Origin: Pseudarthrobacter sp. NS4
Lineage (GTDB): Bacteria; Actinomycetota; Actinomycetes; Actinomycetales; Micrococcaceae
Length of the DNA: 64,000 nucleotides
Direction: 5' to 3'
Assembly: GCF_024758005.1 (NCBI RefSeq)
Contig: NZ_CP103288.1
Coordinates: 3,658,001 to 3,722,000, forward strand
The position numbers were made by a program, and so were the translations under genes. The notes beneath the pieces are model-generated. The model was not told where the DNA came from, did no database searches, and saw nothing but the letters and a program-made list of their open reading frames with translations. This document shows positions 57,716 through 64,000 of this stretch, piece by piece; the first letter of the stretch is position 1, and the number at the start of each line of letters is the position of its first letter.

Positions 57716-58948
57716 ATGATCATCGCCAATGTCCGCCCCTGGGGCAGGGACGCCGTGGACCTCGAGGTCCGCGAGGGACGGATCGCAGCCATTCACCCGG
57801 CGGGGACCGCCGTCGTATTGTCCGATGCTGACGGCGTGGCAGTGGACGGACGGAACCGCATAGCCATGCCGGCGTTCACCGACGTGCACGTCCACCTCGA
57901 CTCGACCCGCATCGGGCTGCCGTTCCGGGAGCACACTGCCTCGCCCGGAGTGTGGAATATGATGTGCAACGACCGGGAAAACTGGCGCGATACCCCCGTC
58001 CCCTACCGCGATGTTGTGGCGGGAACGCTGGAACGGATGATTGCGCGGGGCACCACCCGCGTCCGTTCCTACGCCCAGGTCGACGTGGACTGCAAGCTTG
58101 AACGCTTCGAGGCAGTGATGGCCGCCAAGGAACGCTTCGCCCACGCCGCCAGGGTAGAGGTCATGGCTTTCCCCCAGGCCGGTCTTCTGCTTGAGGAGGG
58201 CACCGTGCCGCTCCTTGAGGAGGCCCTCCGTGCAGGCGCCACCACTATTGGCGGTATTGATCCCTGCCAGCTGGACCGGGACCCGGTCCGCCACCTCGAT
58301 ATCGTGTTCGGTCTGGCTGAGAAGTACGGGGTCGACGTCGACATTCATCTGCACGAGCCTGGCCACCTGGGGGTTTTCAGCGCTGAGCTTGTGTTCGACC
58401 GCACCCGCGCCCTGGGCATGCAAGGACGCGTCTCGCTGTCCCATGCGTACGATCTGGCCAACATCCACCCCGATGTGACCGCCCGGCTGGTGGAACAGAT
58501 GGCAGAACTCGACATCGCCTGGGCGACCGTCGCCCCGGCGAGCGGCGGCGGCCAGTTCGACCTTGCCCAGCTGGCCCAGGCCGGTATCCGCGTCGGTTTA
58601 GGGGAGGACGGCCAGCGGGACTACTGGAGCCCCTACGGCAATTGCGACATGCTCGAACGCACGTGGCAGCTGGCTTTTACCCACCGGCTGCGCAAGGACC
58701 GCCTGATCGAGCACTGCGCGGCGATCGCCACGATTGGGGGCGCGTCCATCATTGACCGCTCCGTCCAGCGCCTCACTGGTCCCGACGACCGGCCCGGCTT
58801 CGCTGTTGGAGATCCGGCAGACATCGTCCTGGTCGATGGCGAAACGATCACGAGCACCGTCATGGACCGCGGCGCCGACCGGACCGTCATCCACGATGGC
58901 CGGATCGTCGCCGATGGGCTGACCGTTCTTCCGAGACCGGTCGTGTAA
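57716..58948 (+). CDS. Cytosine deaminase-like amidohydrolase
   Basis: 410 aa from the ATG at 57716 (GAAAGGA upstream). The metal site is complete: AMPAFTDVHVHLDS (HxH), IHLHEPG (His), LSHAYDLA (His) and RVGLGEDGQRDYWSPYGNCDML, with the metal Asp in the cytosine-deaminase-like DG...DYW.PYG motif. CodA-type enzymes deaminate cytosine or isocytosine, or hydrolyse cyclic amides. It lies downstream of the DUF3100 gene on the same strand and is probably part of the same catabolic unit. Confidence 0.9.
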   Translation: MIIANVRPWGRDAVDLEVREGRIAAIHPAGTAVVLSDADGVAVDGRNRIAMPAFTDVHVHLDSTRIGLPFREHTASPGVWNMMCNDRENWRDTPVPYRDVVAGTLERMIARGTTRVRSYAQVDVDCKLERFEAVMAAKERFAHAARVEVMAFPQAGLLLEEGTVPLLEEALRAGATTIGGIDPCQLDRDPVRHLDIVFGLAEKYGVDVDIHLHEPGHLGVFSAELVFDRTRALGMQGRVSLSHAYDLANIHPDVTARLVEQMAELDIAWATVAPASGGGQFDLAQLAQAGIRVGLGEDGQRDYWSPYGNCDMLERTWQLAFTHRLRKDRLIEHCAAIATIGGASIIDRSVQRLTGPDDRPGFAVGDPADIVLVDGETITSTVMDRGADRTVIHDGRIVADGLTVLPRPVV

Positions 58949-58964
58949 CCCGTATCCCGCCCGT

Positions 58965-59000
58965 GACGGACGACGGAGGGGCCTCCCGCCGTCGTCCGTC
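58965..59000. terminator. 16-bp stem hairpin of the GACGACGGCGGG family
   Basis: GACGGACGACGGAGGG, loop GCCT, CCCGCCGTCGTCCGTC, one mismatch, followed by ATCTTTG. It lies 16 bp past the cytosine-deaminase-like stop. Confidence 0.8.
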
Positions 59001-59090
59001 ATCTTTGTGCGCCCGCAACAGCATTTCCCCTAGTCACACAGGTACTAAGTGTGCTTACCATATTAATGCCACCTATTTAGGAGGAAAGAG

Positions 59091-59564
59091 ATGGAAACAG
59101 TAGAAGAAACTGTGGAGGTCGCTGTTCCCGTGCGGACGGCGTATGACCAGTGGACACAGTTTGAAACGTTCCCTGAGTTCATGTCAGGTGTTGAGTCCGT
59201 CACCCAGTTGACTGACACCACCAATCACTGGGTGACCAAGATAGGCGGTGTGGAGCGTGAATTCGACACCGAGATCGTGGAACAGCAACCCGATCAACGG
59301 ATTGCCTGGCGCAGCGTCGACGGAAAATCCCACGCGGGTGTAGTCACGTTCGACTCACTGGGCCCGACGGACACCAAGGTCGCCGTCAGATTCGAATGGG
59401 ACCCGGAAACCTTCGTTGAAAAAACCGGAGCCGCCCTGAACCTCGATCAAATGCAGGTCAAGGCCGATATGCGCAAATTCAAGGATTTCATTGAGTCCCG
59501 CGGCACTGAAACGGGTGCCTGGCGCGGAGAAGTGGAAGACAGCGGCCCGACCGGGCAAATCTGA
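59091..59564 (+). CDS. SRPBCC/cyclase-dehydrase family protein, copy 1
   Basis: 157 aa. The Polyketide_cyc/START-like fold is indicated by VEVAVPVRTAYDQWTQFETFPEFMSGVESV, the middle strand RIAWRSVDGKSHAGVVTF and the long C-terminal helix MQVKADMRKFKDFIESRGTE. It is about 80% identical to the protein encoded on the other strand at 61396. GGAGG precedes the ATG, and TATTAAT around 59062 could be its -10. Related proteins are common in stress regulons, bind hydrophobic ligands, and have no known enzymatic role. Confidence 0.92.
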   Translation: METVEETVEVAVPVRTAYDQWTQFETFPEFMSGVESVTQLTDTTNHWVTKIGGVEREFDTEIVEQQPDQRIAWRSVDGKSHAGVVTFDSLGPTDTKVAVRFEWDPETFVEKTGAALNLDQMQVKADMRKFKDFIESRGTETGAWRGEVEDSGPTGQI

Positions 59565-59614
59565 GGCGACAGAACGTCTCGAACCATCCCTTATAAGTAG
59601 GGAGTGTTTTCACC

Positions 59615-59848
59615 ATGGCGATCTGCGATACCTGCGGAAACGATTACGACAAAACCTTCACGATCAGCAAAGACGGCCAATCCGGCACATATGACAGTTT
59701 CGAGTGCGCCATCCATGCCATGGCACCCGCCTGCAACCACTGCGGTTGCCGGATATTGGGGCACGGGGTTGAGAGCGCCGAAGGTATGTACTGCTGTGCG
59801 AACTGCGCCCGTCATGCCGGGGAAACCGAGGCTGCCGACCGGGTCTGA
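59615..59848 (+). CDS. Prokaryotic metallothionein-like cysteine-rich protein
   Basis: 77 aa with 10 cysteines: CDTCGNDYDK, FECAIHAMAPACNHCGCRILG and MYCCANCARHAGE. The CxxC pairs and His residues match the bacterial metallothionein/zinc-ribbon type that binds Zn2+, Cd2+ or Cu+. It lies 50 bp after the SRPBCC copy 1 gene on the same strand and may be cotranscribed. Metal buffering or redox sensing is the family role. Confidence 0.88.
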   Translation: MAICDTCGNDYDKTFTISKDGQSGTYDSFECAIHAMAPACNHCGCRILGHGVESAEGMYCCANCARHAGETEAADRV

Positions 59849-59894
59849 AGAGTGAAGGCCCGCCTTTGATTCGAGACAGCCAGGACCGATATTA

Positions 59895-59936
59895 GGAAGC
59901 GGACGACGCCGGGGCCTCCCGGCGTCGTCCGCTTCC
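59895..59936. terminator. Perfect 19-bp stem hairpin of the GACGACGGCGGG family
   Basis: GGAAGCGGACGACGCCGGG, loop GCCT, CCCGGCGTCGTCCGCTTCC, then GTTT. The core has the compensating change GACGCCGGG/CCCGGCGTC, so the pairing is kept while the sequence varies. It lies between convergent gene ends. Confidence 0.85.
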
Positions 59937-59945
59937 GTTTGGTGC

Positions 59946-61091
59946 CTACTGGCTGAAGGGGACCTTCTCCCAGGTCAGGACGCCGGCGTCGGAGCTGTTG
60001 CCGGCCACCGTGAACCGGACGTAGTTGGTGGCATTGGCGGAGCCGTCCACGGTGATGCGCTGCAGGTCGTCCGCGGCGGGCTGTCCGTAGATGTCCAGCC
60101 ACGGTGACCCCGCGGCCAGCGGCTGGTTCTCGGCGAAGACGTGGCTGTCCCCGTTGATGAGGTAGACGGGGCGGTCGAAGCTGTTGGTCCCCTCGATGAT
60201 GGCCGCAATGATTTCACGGAAGCCGGAAACGATTTCCGGGTTGGCGGTGGCCGCGGCGAGCAGCGACGGATCGAACATGTCGGCCTGCGTCATCAGCACC
60301 ACGGCGCGGTCGTTGCGGCGCTCGGCGTCCGCGAAGGTGCCGCGGATCTGGTCCAGGACGGCGTTCGTCCGGTGTTCAACTTCGGTCAACTGCTCGGGCG
60401 TGGCTGTGGTGTTGCCCAAACCGCTCCAGGGCTGCAGAGAGTTGTTGCTGCCCTGGATGTTCAGCACGGAGAAGGCTACGCGGTTCTGGTTGAAGCGGAC
60501 GTTTTCGGGCAACCCAAGGTTCTCCTGGGTCTTCACCGGCATGGTGGCTCCAAGGGTCTTGCCGGGCTCGTTGAAGAAGACTTCCCGGAGCTTGTCCAGC
60601 CGTTCCAGCGGGTTGTAGGCACCGTTGTTGGTGCGGTGGCAGTCCACCCACTCGTTGTCGCCCGGGGTGAAGACCAGCGGGTGCGCGAAGGTGTCGAACT
60701 GCGTCCGGATGTTGGTGAAGTACTCGTCCGAGCAGACCGAGGAGCCGTTCTTGATGTCACCCACGTGGGTGACGAACTTCAGTTCCTTGTCTGCGTTGAT
60801 GTCCTGGATGCGTGCGGGGAACTTGGCGATTTCGGCGTCGCCGTAGGGGATGTCGCCGATGACGCCGAAAGTGAACGCCTGATTGTCGGCGGCGTTGGCT
60901 GCAGTGGCGGGCTGGGACGCAAGGAGGCCGAGCACCAGGACGACTGCCGCCGTCGTAGTTTTCAAGGTCTTTGAAGGCATGGGGATGTTCCGGGGAGCGG
61001 GCTTGGTTGCCTCGGCTTGGGCCGGGGCTGCTGCCGTTCCGGCCAGGGAGGCAAGGACCGCGACGGCGGCGAGGGTGCTTTTCACGAACAC
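59946..61091 (-). CDS. Exported metallophosphoesterase with two successive signal sequences
   Basis: 381 aa from a GTG at 61091 with AGGAG 6 bases upstream. The N terminus contains two export-signal-like segments in a row: KSTLAAVAVLASLAGTAAAPAQA, then, after MPSKTLKT, TTAAVVLVLGLLASQPATAANA. The calcineurin-like domain follows (FGVIGDIPYGD, VTHVGDIKNG, FTPGDNEW, INGDSHVFA), with metal ligands Asp, Asp, Asn and His. It hydrolyses phosphate esters outside the cell; the substrate is unknown. The second start, ATG at 60980, would give a normal protein by itself, so the upstream segment may be a duplication. Confidence 0.85.
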   Translation of the reverse strand: MFVKSTLAAVAVLASLAGTAAAPAQAEATKPAPRNIPMPSKTLKTTTAAVVLVLGLLASQPATAANAADNQAFTFGVIGDIPYGDAEIAKFPARIQDINADKELKFVTHVGDIKNGSSVCSDEYFTNIRTQFDTFAHPLVFTPGDNEWVDCHRTNNGAYNPLERLDKLREVFFNEPGKTLGATMPVKTQENLGLPENVRFNQNRVAFSVLNIQGSNNSLQPWSGLGNTTATPEQLTEVEHRTNAVLDQIRGTFADAERRNDRAVVLMTQADMFDPSLLAAATANPEIVSGFREIIAAIIEGTNSFDRPVYLINGDSHVFAENQPLAAGSPWLDIYGQPAADDLQRITVDGSANATNYVRFTVAGNSSDAGVLTWEKVPFSQ

Positions 61092-61301
61092 GGAGTACTC
61101 CTGGTACCTCGGGGATGTCCGCCCGGGCGTTGGGGGTGCCGGACAGAAAGGGTGCGTGAAAAGACTGCTGGTTACGTGAAAACGTCCGAGGGCTGTGGGG
61201 TAGCCGAAAGGTGAACCGGACGTGACAGGCATCCGATGCGCAGATTAGGCGACCCGGTGGAGCGGGTAACGGAGAACGACGCCGCACACAGGGCATAAAG
61301 A

Positions 61302-61328
61302 ACGACGGCGGGAGGCACCCGCCGTCGT
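61302..61328. terminator. 11-bp stem hairpin of the GACGACGGCGGG family
   Basis: ACGACGGCGGG, loop AGGCA, CCCGCCGTCGT. It lies 68 bp beyond the end of SRPBCC copy 2 (minus strand, stop at 61396) and upstream of the phosphoesterase start. Confidence 0.7.
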
Positions 61329-61395
61329 CCGCCTTCTGTTCTAAGGCGTTGATTGCTCAGCTGGTCTGGCACTTCCGGCCAGTCGGGCCGCCCTC

Positions 61396-61842
61396 CTAGA
61401 CTTCGCCACGCCAGGCGCCGGTTTCGGTACCGCGCGACTCAATGAAGTCCTTGAACTTCCGCATGTCGGCCTTTACCTGCATCTCGTCGATCTTCAGTGC
61501 CGCGCCTGCCTTTTCGGTGACGGTTTCCGGCGCCCATTCGAAATGGACTTTGACCTTCGTGTGATTGGCATCCAGCGGCGTGAACCGGATGATGCCGGCG
61601 TGGGACTTGCCGTCGATGCTGCGCCAGGCGATCCGGTCGTCAGGCTCCTGGTCGACTATTTCAGTATCGAATTCGCGCTGAACGCCACCCACCTTGGTAA
61701 CCCAGTGGTTGGTGGTGTCGGTCAGCTGGGTTACGGATTCCACACCGGACATGAACTGCGGAAAGGATTCGAACTGGGTCCACTGGTTGTACGCGGTCCG
61801 CACCGGGACTGCGACTTCAACGGTCTCTTCAACTTGTTCCAT
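61396..61842 (-). CDS. SRPBCC/cyclase-dehydrase family protein, copy 2
   Basis: 148 aa from the ATG at 61842, with GAGGAAG 6 bases before it. An upstream in-frame start would engulf this ribosome-binding site. It is about 80% identical to copy 1 at 59091, and its C terminus DFIESRGTETGAWRGEV is the same before copy 1 continues with EDSGPTGQI. Substitutions are mainly conservative, as expected of two working copies. They lie 2 kb apart in opposite orientation, flanking the metallothionein-like and phosphoesterase genes. Confidence 0.92.
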   Translation of the reverse strand: MEQVEETVEVAVPVRTAYNQWTQFESFPQFMSGVESVTQLTDTTNHWVTKVGGVQREFDTEIVDQEPDDRIAWRSIDGKSHAGIIRFTPLDANHTKVKVHFEWAPETVTEKAGAALKIDEMQVKADMRKFKDFIESRGTETGAWRGEV

Positions 61843-62037
61843 CTGCTTCCTCCTCATGACGGACGGCCGCAACAGCGGACCGGCAGAGCTTGCCATCCTG
61901 CCAGTCAGGCAGCCGCCACCTCTGCACGATAAGTCCGGCCGCAACCTGTGTCCAGACCTTTGGAATCCCCAGGACGTCGCTCCACCGCTGGCCCAATCTG
62001 CTATGCCAATCAGGCACCGGGAGGTCGTAGATAGGAC

Positions 62038-62068
62038 GGACGACGGCGGGAGGCGCCCGCCGTCGTCC
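62038..62068. terminator. Perfect 13-bp stem hairpin of the GACGACGGCGGG family
   Basis: GGACGACGGCGGG, loop AGGCG, CCCGCCGTCGTCC, followed by GCTTTCGTTT. Unlike the others it lies between two divergent starts (61842 and 62118), so it is not an obvious gene end. It may be a remnant terminator or have another role. Confidence 0.7.
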
Positions 62069-62117
62069 GCTTTCGTTTGGTGCGCACTGGCAGCGCCCGC
62101 CGGTAGATTTAAGCCCG

Positions 62118-62699
62118 ATGATTTCCATTGACCGGGACGACCCCGCACGCGGCGACGTCCATCAGCTCCTCAGCGAACACCTGGCGGACATGTTTGCCAC
62201 GTCCCCGGCCGACAGCGTCCATGCCCTGGACCATTCCGCCCTGTCCGCGCCGTCAATTACGTTCTGGACCGCCCGTGAAGACGGCGATCTGCTGGGGTGC
62301 GGCGCACTCAAACTGTTAGAGTCCCCGCCGGGGTCCGCGGTGCACGGCGAGATCAAGTCCATGCGCACTACGGCAAGCGCACGGGGACGGGGCGTAGCCA
62401 CCCTGATGCTCCGCCATATCCTCGACGACGCCCGCGCCCGGAACCTTGAGCGCGTCTACCTTGAGACTGGCACCCAGGACTACTTCGCTCCCGCACGCCG
62501 ACTGTACGCCAGACACGGCTTCACCCAGTGCCCGCCTTTCGCCCACTACGTCCTGGACCCCAACAGCGTCTTCATGGAGCTCCGCCTGTCGGGACCCGAT
62601 CCAACGGGGCACCGCAAACACAGCCGTCCCGCCGTTCCGTCAGGCGGCGAGGCACGTCCCGCGGCAATGAGCCTCAGGCGGCGAGGTGCGTCAGGATGA
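62118..62699 (+). CDS. GNAT family N-acetyltransferase
   Basis: 193 aa. The acetyl-CoA fold is clear from about residue 40 to 150: FWTAREDGDLLGCGALKLL, EIKSMRTTASARGRGVATLMLRHIL (the RGRGVA acetyl-CoA loop), LERVYLETG and FAPARRLYARHGFTQCPPFA. The C-terminal 40 residues after FMELRLSG are Pro/Arg-rich and overlap the convergent DUF222-HNH gene by 26 bp, so the true protein function ends near residue 158. The substrate is unknown. Confidence 0.88.
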   Translation: MISIDRDDPARGDVHQLLSEHLADMFATSPADSVHALDHSALSAPSITFWTAREDGDLLGCGALKLLESPPGSAVHGEIKSMRTTASARGRGVATLMLRHILDDARARNLERVYLETGTQDYFAPARRLYARHGFTQCPPFAHYVLDPNSVFMELRLSGPDPTGHRKHSRPAVPSGGEARPAAMSLRRRGASG

Positions 62700-64000
62700 C
62701 CTGTTCCAGTGGGCTGAAGGCGGCGGGCACGCAGCCTGGTGGCATAAGTGGTGGTTCCCGGTCCGGATGCTCGGCTGGATAATATCGGCCGGTCGGTGAA
62801 ATCCAGCCAGGTGGCTGATCCTTCGTTGCCTGCGTTGGTGTCCATGCCGACCGGTGTTTGAGCCGGTGATGTTTTGGGCACGCCTGTCCAAGGTTGCTGA
62901 TCCCGGTGCTCCCACCGTGCTGCCAGGCGGTGAGATGATCCACGTCATTATCCTGAGTGTGGTTGCTGCAGCCCGGGAAAGTGCATGTGCCGTCCCGCAT
63001 CCTGAGCCACCGCTTCAGCGATTCCGGGAGCCGGTAGCTGGTGCGCCCGATTTCCAGCGGTGCCCCGTCGCGGGGGTCCACCAAAACGCGGTAGAACGAG
63101 CTCGCACCGTTGGCAACGAGCCTGCGTGCCATCGATGGCGGGACCGGGCCCAACCCATCGACATGGGCGGGTTCGTCGGTAAGGCCAAGGAGGGAGAAGA
63201 CCGGGACGGTAACGAGCACATCAGCCTTAGGCGAGGGCACTTCTCCGGCGTTCTGGTTCGCACTGCCCAGCAGCAGCCCTGCGGCGACGTCGGCGCGCAA
63301 CTGGGTGAGGTTGCGTGATTCGTGCGGGTCTTGAAGGCCGCGGGCAACAGCGGTGGTTTTGTTCCAGATGGCCAAGGCCGTGTCCCCGGGAAGGTAGAGC
63401 GATAGCCAGGCCATGCCGTCCCGGTCCGGGGCGTACTCCATCCGCCGGTCGGCCAATTTCTCCGCGTGGCGTTTCTCAACGGACTCGGGGTGGTGGCGTT
63501 CGCGCCAGGCCCGGACTTTCCGCCGGAACCGGGCGGGCACCAGCTCTCCGGGCGCGGCACCGCGGGCCGGGTTCGGTGCGTCCGGGTCGAAGAAGTGTGC
63601 CTCCAGGGCAGACGCTGCGGCGGGCGTAAGGCCGGTAGTTTCCTCGACCACGATGCGGGCGTGCTGCCAGGCGATGGTGCCGGTCTGCAGCGCATCGAGT
63701 GCCGCCGGCAGTGACGTGGTCAGCGCGTGGGCTTCTCCAAGGAGGGCGGATGCGGCGCGTTCGCCGATGGTGAGCACGCACGCGACTTCTGCCACCCGGC
63801 TCATCTCCCGCGCCGACGCCTCATACGCGCTGGCCGGCTGGGCTTCCATCGCATCTGCTGCCTCCGCGTAGGCGGCCACCAGGCGGACCTTCGCCGCCGC
63901 CGTCGCGGCCTCGACCCGCGCCAGCACCCCTAACCCGTCCAGGCACACCTCGGACAACTCCTGCAGTGGATCAGCATCAGCATCGGGAACACGGTCAGGC
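62674..64000 (-). CDS. DUF222/HNH endonuclease (13E12 repeat family), 5' end outside window
   Basis: At least 441 codons; the frame is open to the window edge with no preferred ATG, so the start lies beyond 64000. The DUF222 domain is complete for the visible part: SLPAALDALQTGTIAWQHARIVVEET, VPARFRRKVRAWRERHHPES and MAWLSLYLPGDTALAIW. The C-terminal HNH motif is RDGTCTFPGCSNHTQDNDVDHLTAW and QACPKHHRLKHR. Unlike the copy at 209 it keeps the central segment. A role in DNA processing or mobility is suspected for this multicopy family, but unproven. Confidence 0.88.
   Translation of the reverse strand, partial: PDRVPDADADPLQELSEVCLDGLGVLARVEAATAAAKVRLVAAYAEAADAMEAQPASAYEASAREMSRVAEVACVLTIGERAASALLGEAHALTTSLPAALDALQTGTIAWQHARIVVEETTGLTPAAASALEAHFFDPDAPNPARGAAPGELVPARFRRKVRAWRERHHPESVEKRHAEKLADRRMEYAPDRDGMAWLSLYLPGDTALAIWNKTTAVARGLQDPHESRNLTQLRADVAAGLLLGSANQNAGEVPSPKADVLVTVPVFSLLGLTDEPAHVDGLGPVPPSMARRLVANGASSFYRVLVDPRDGAPLEIGRTSYRLPESLKRWLRMRDGTCTFPGCSNHTQDNDVDHLTAWQHGGSTGISNLGQACPKHHRLKHRSAWTPTQATKDQPPGWISPTGRYYPAEHPDREPPLMPPGCVPAAFSPLEQVILTHLAA

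Overview
The window is chromosomal DNA from a high-GC Gram-positive bacterium, most likely a member of the Micrococcaceae (Arthrobacter/Pseudarthrobacter type). The reasons are GC-biased codon use, GTG/TTG starts, several GAF-ANTAR regulators, two DUF222-HNH proteins, Tat- and lipobox-type secretion signals, a class F sortase, an actinobacterial ISL3 element, and strong similarity of one protein to soil creatinases. The genus is an inference.

Layout. 1-6.8 kb: the end of a penicillin-binding protein, a shortened DUF222-HNH protein, a GNAT enzyme, a DUF1992 protein, a frameshifted GH35 beta-galactosidase behind a LacI-type operator, an ArsR/AHSA1 pair and an S51-type peptidase. 6.8-12.5 kb: four GAF-ANTAR regulators, one with a frameshift, two paralogous small partner proteins, and two tandem 60-65 aa proteins of unknown function. 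12.5-16.2 kb: a CPBP-like membrane protein, LacI and TetR regulators, an AhpD-like protein and a truncated nitronate monooxygenase. 16.2-19.9 kb: an S45 acylase overlapping an IucB/MbtK-type acyltransferase behind a possible iron box, then a lipoprotein. 20.4-24.1 kb: two cupredoxin lipoproteins, a CHRD-domain protein and a class F sortase, which together look like a cell-surface copper/redox cluster.

24.1-30.5 kb is decaying. An intact ISL3 element (24473-25948, perfect 8-bp target duplication) sits in a relic of an ECF sigma factor. It is followed by a pxpA remnant with two internal deletions, an intact PxpB-PxpC fusion, an intact biotin carboxylase and a multiply broken GntR gene. 30.5-37.9 kb holds mixed housekeeping and stress genes, including a second methionine aminopeptidase-type gene. 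38-46 kb is a nitrogen-compound catabolism block: deacetylase-fold hydrolase, NCS1 permease, PucR regulator, IclR regulator, creatinase and MHS transporter. 47.8-51 kb is a pectin-degradation pair, pectate lyase and an SGNH esterase-pectinesterase fusion. 51.2-59 kb is a GntR-linked catabolic cluster with an ornithine cyclodeaminase-like enzyme, three amidohydrolases and a DUF3100 membrane protein, and it carries two copies of the operator TTGGTATACCAA. 59-64 kb has two near-identical SRPBCC proteins, a metallothionein-like protein, a phosphoesterase with two export signals, a GNAT enzyme and a second DUF222-HNH protein.

Across the window a sequence-conserved hairpin (GGACGACGGCGGG, short loop, CCCGCCGTCGTCC) recurs about a dozen times at gene ends. 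No tRNA, rRNA or CRISPR array was seen. No convincing wholly new system was found. The best candidates for undescribed biology are the GAF-ANTAR array with its small partner proteins, the tandem small-protein pair, and the hairpin family.
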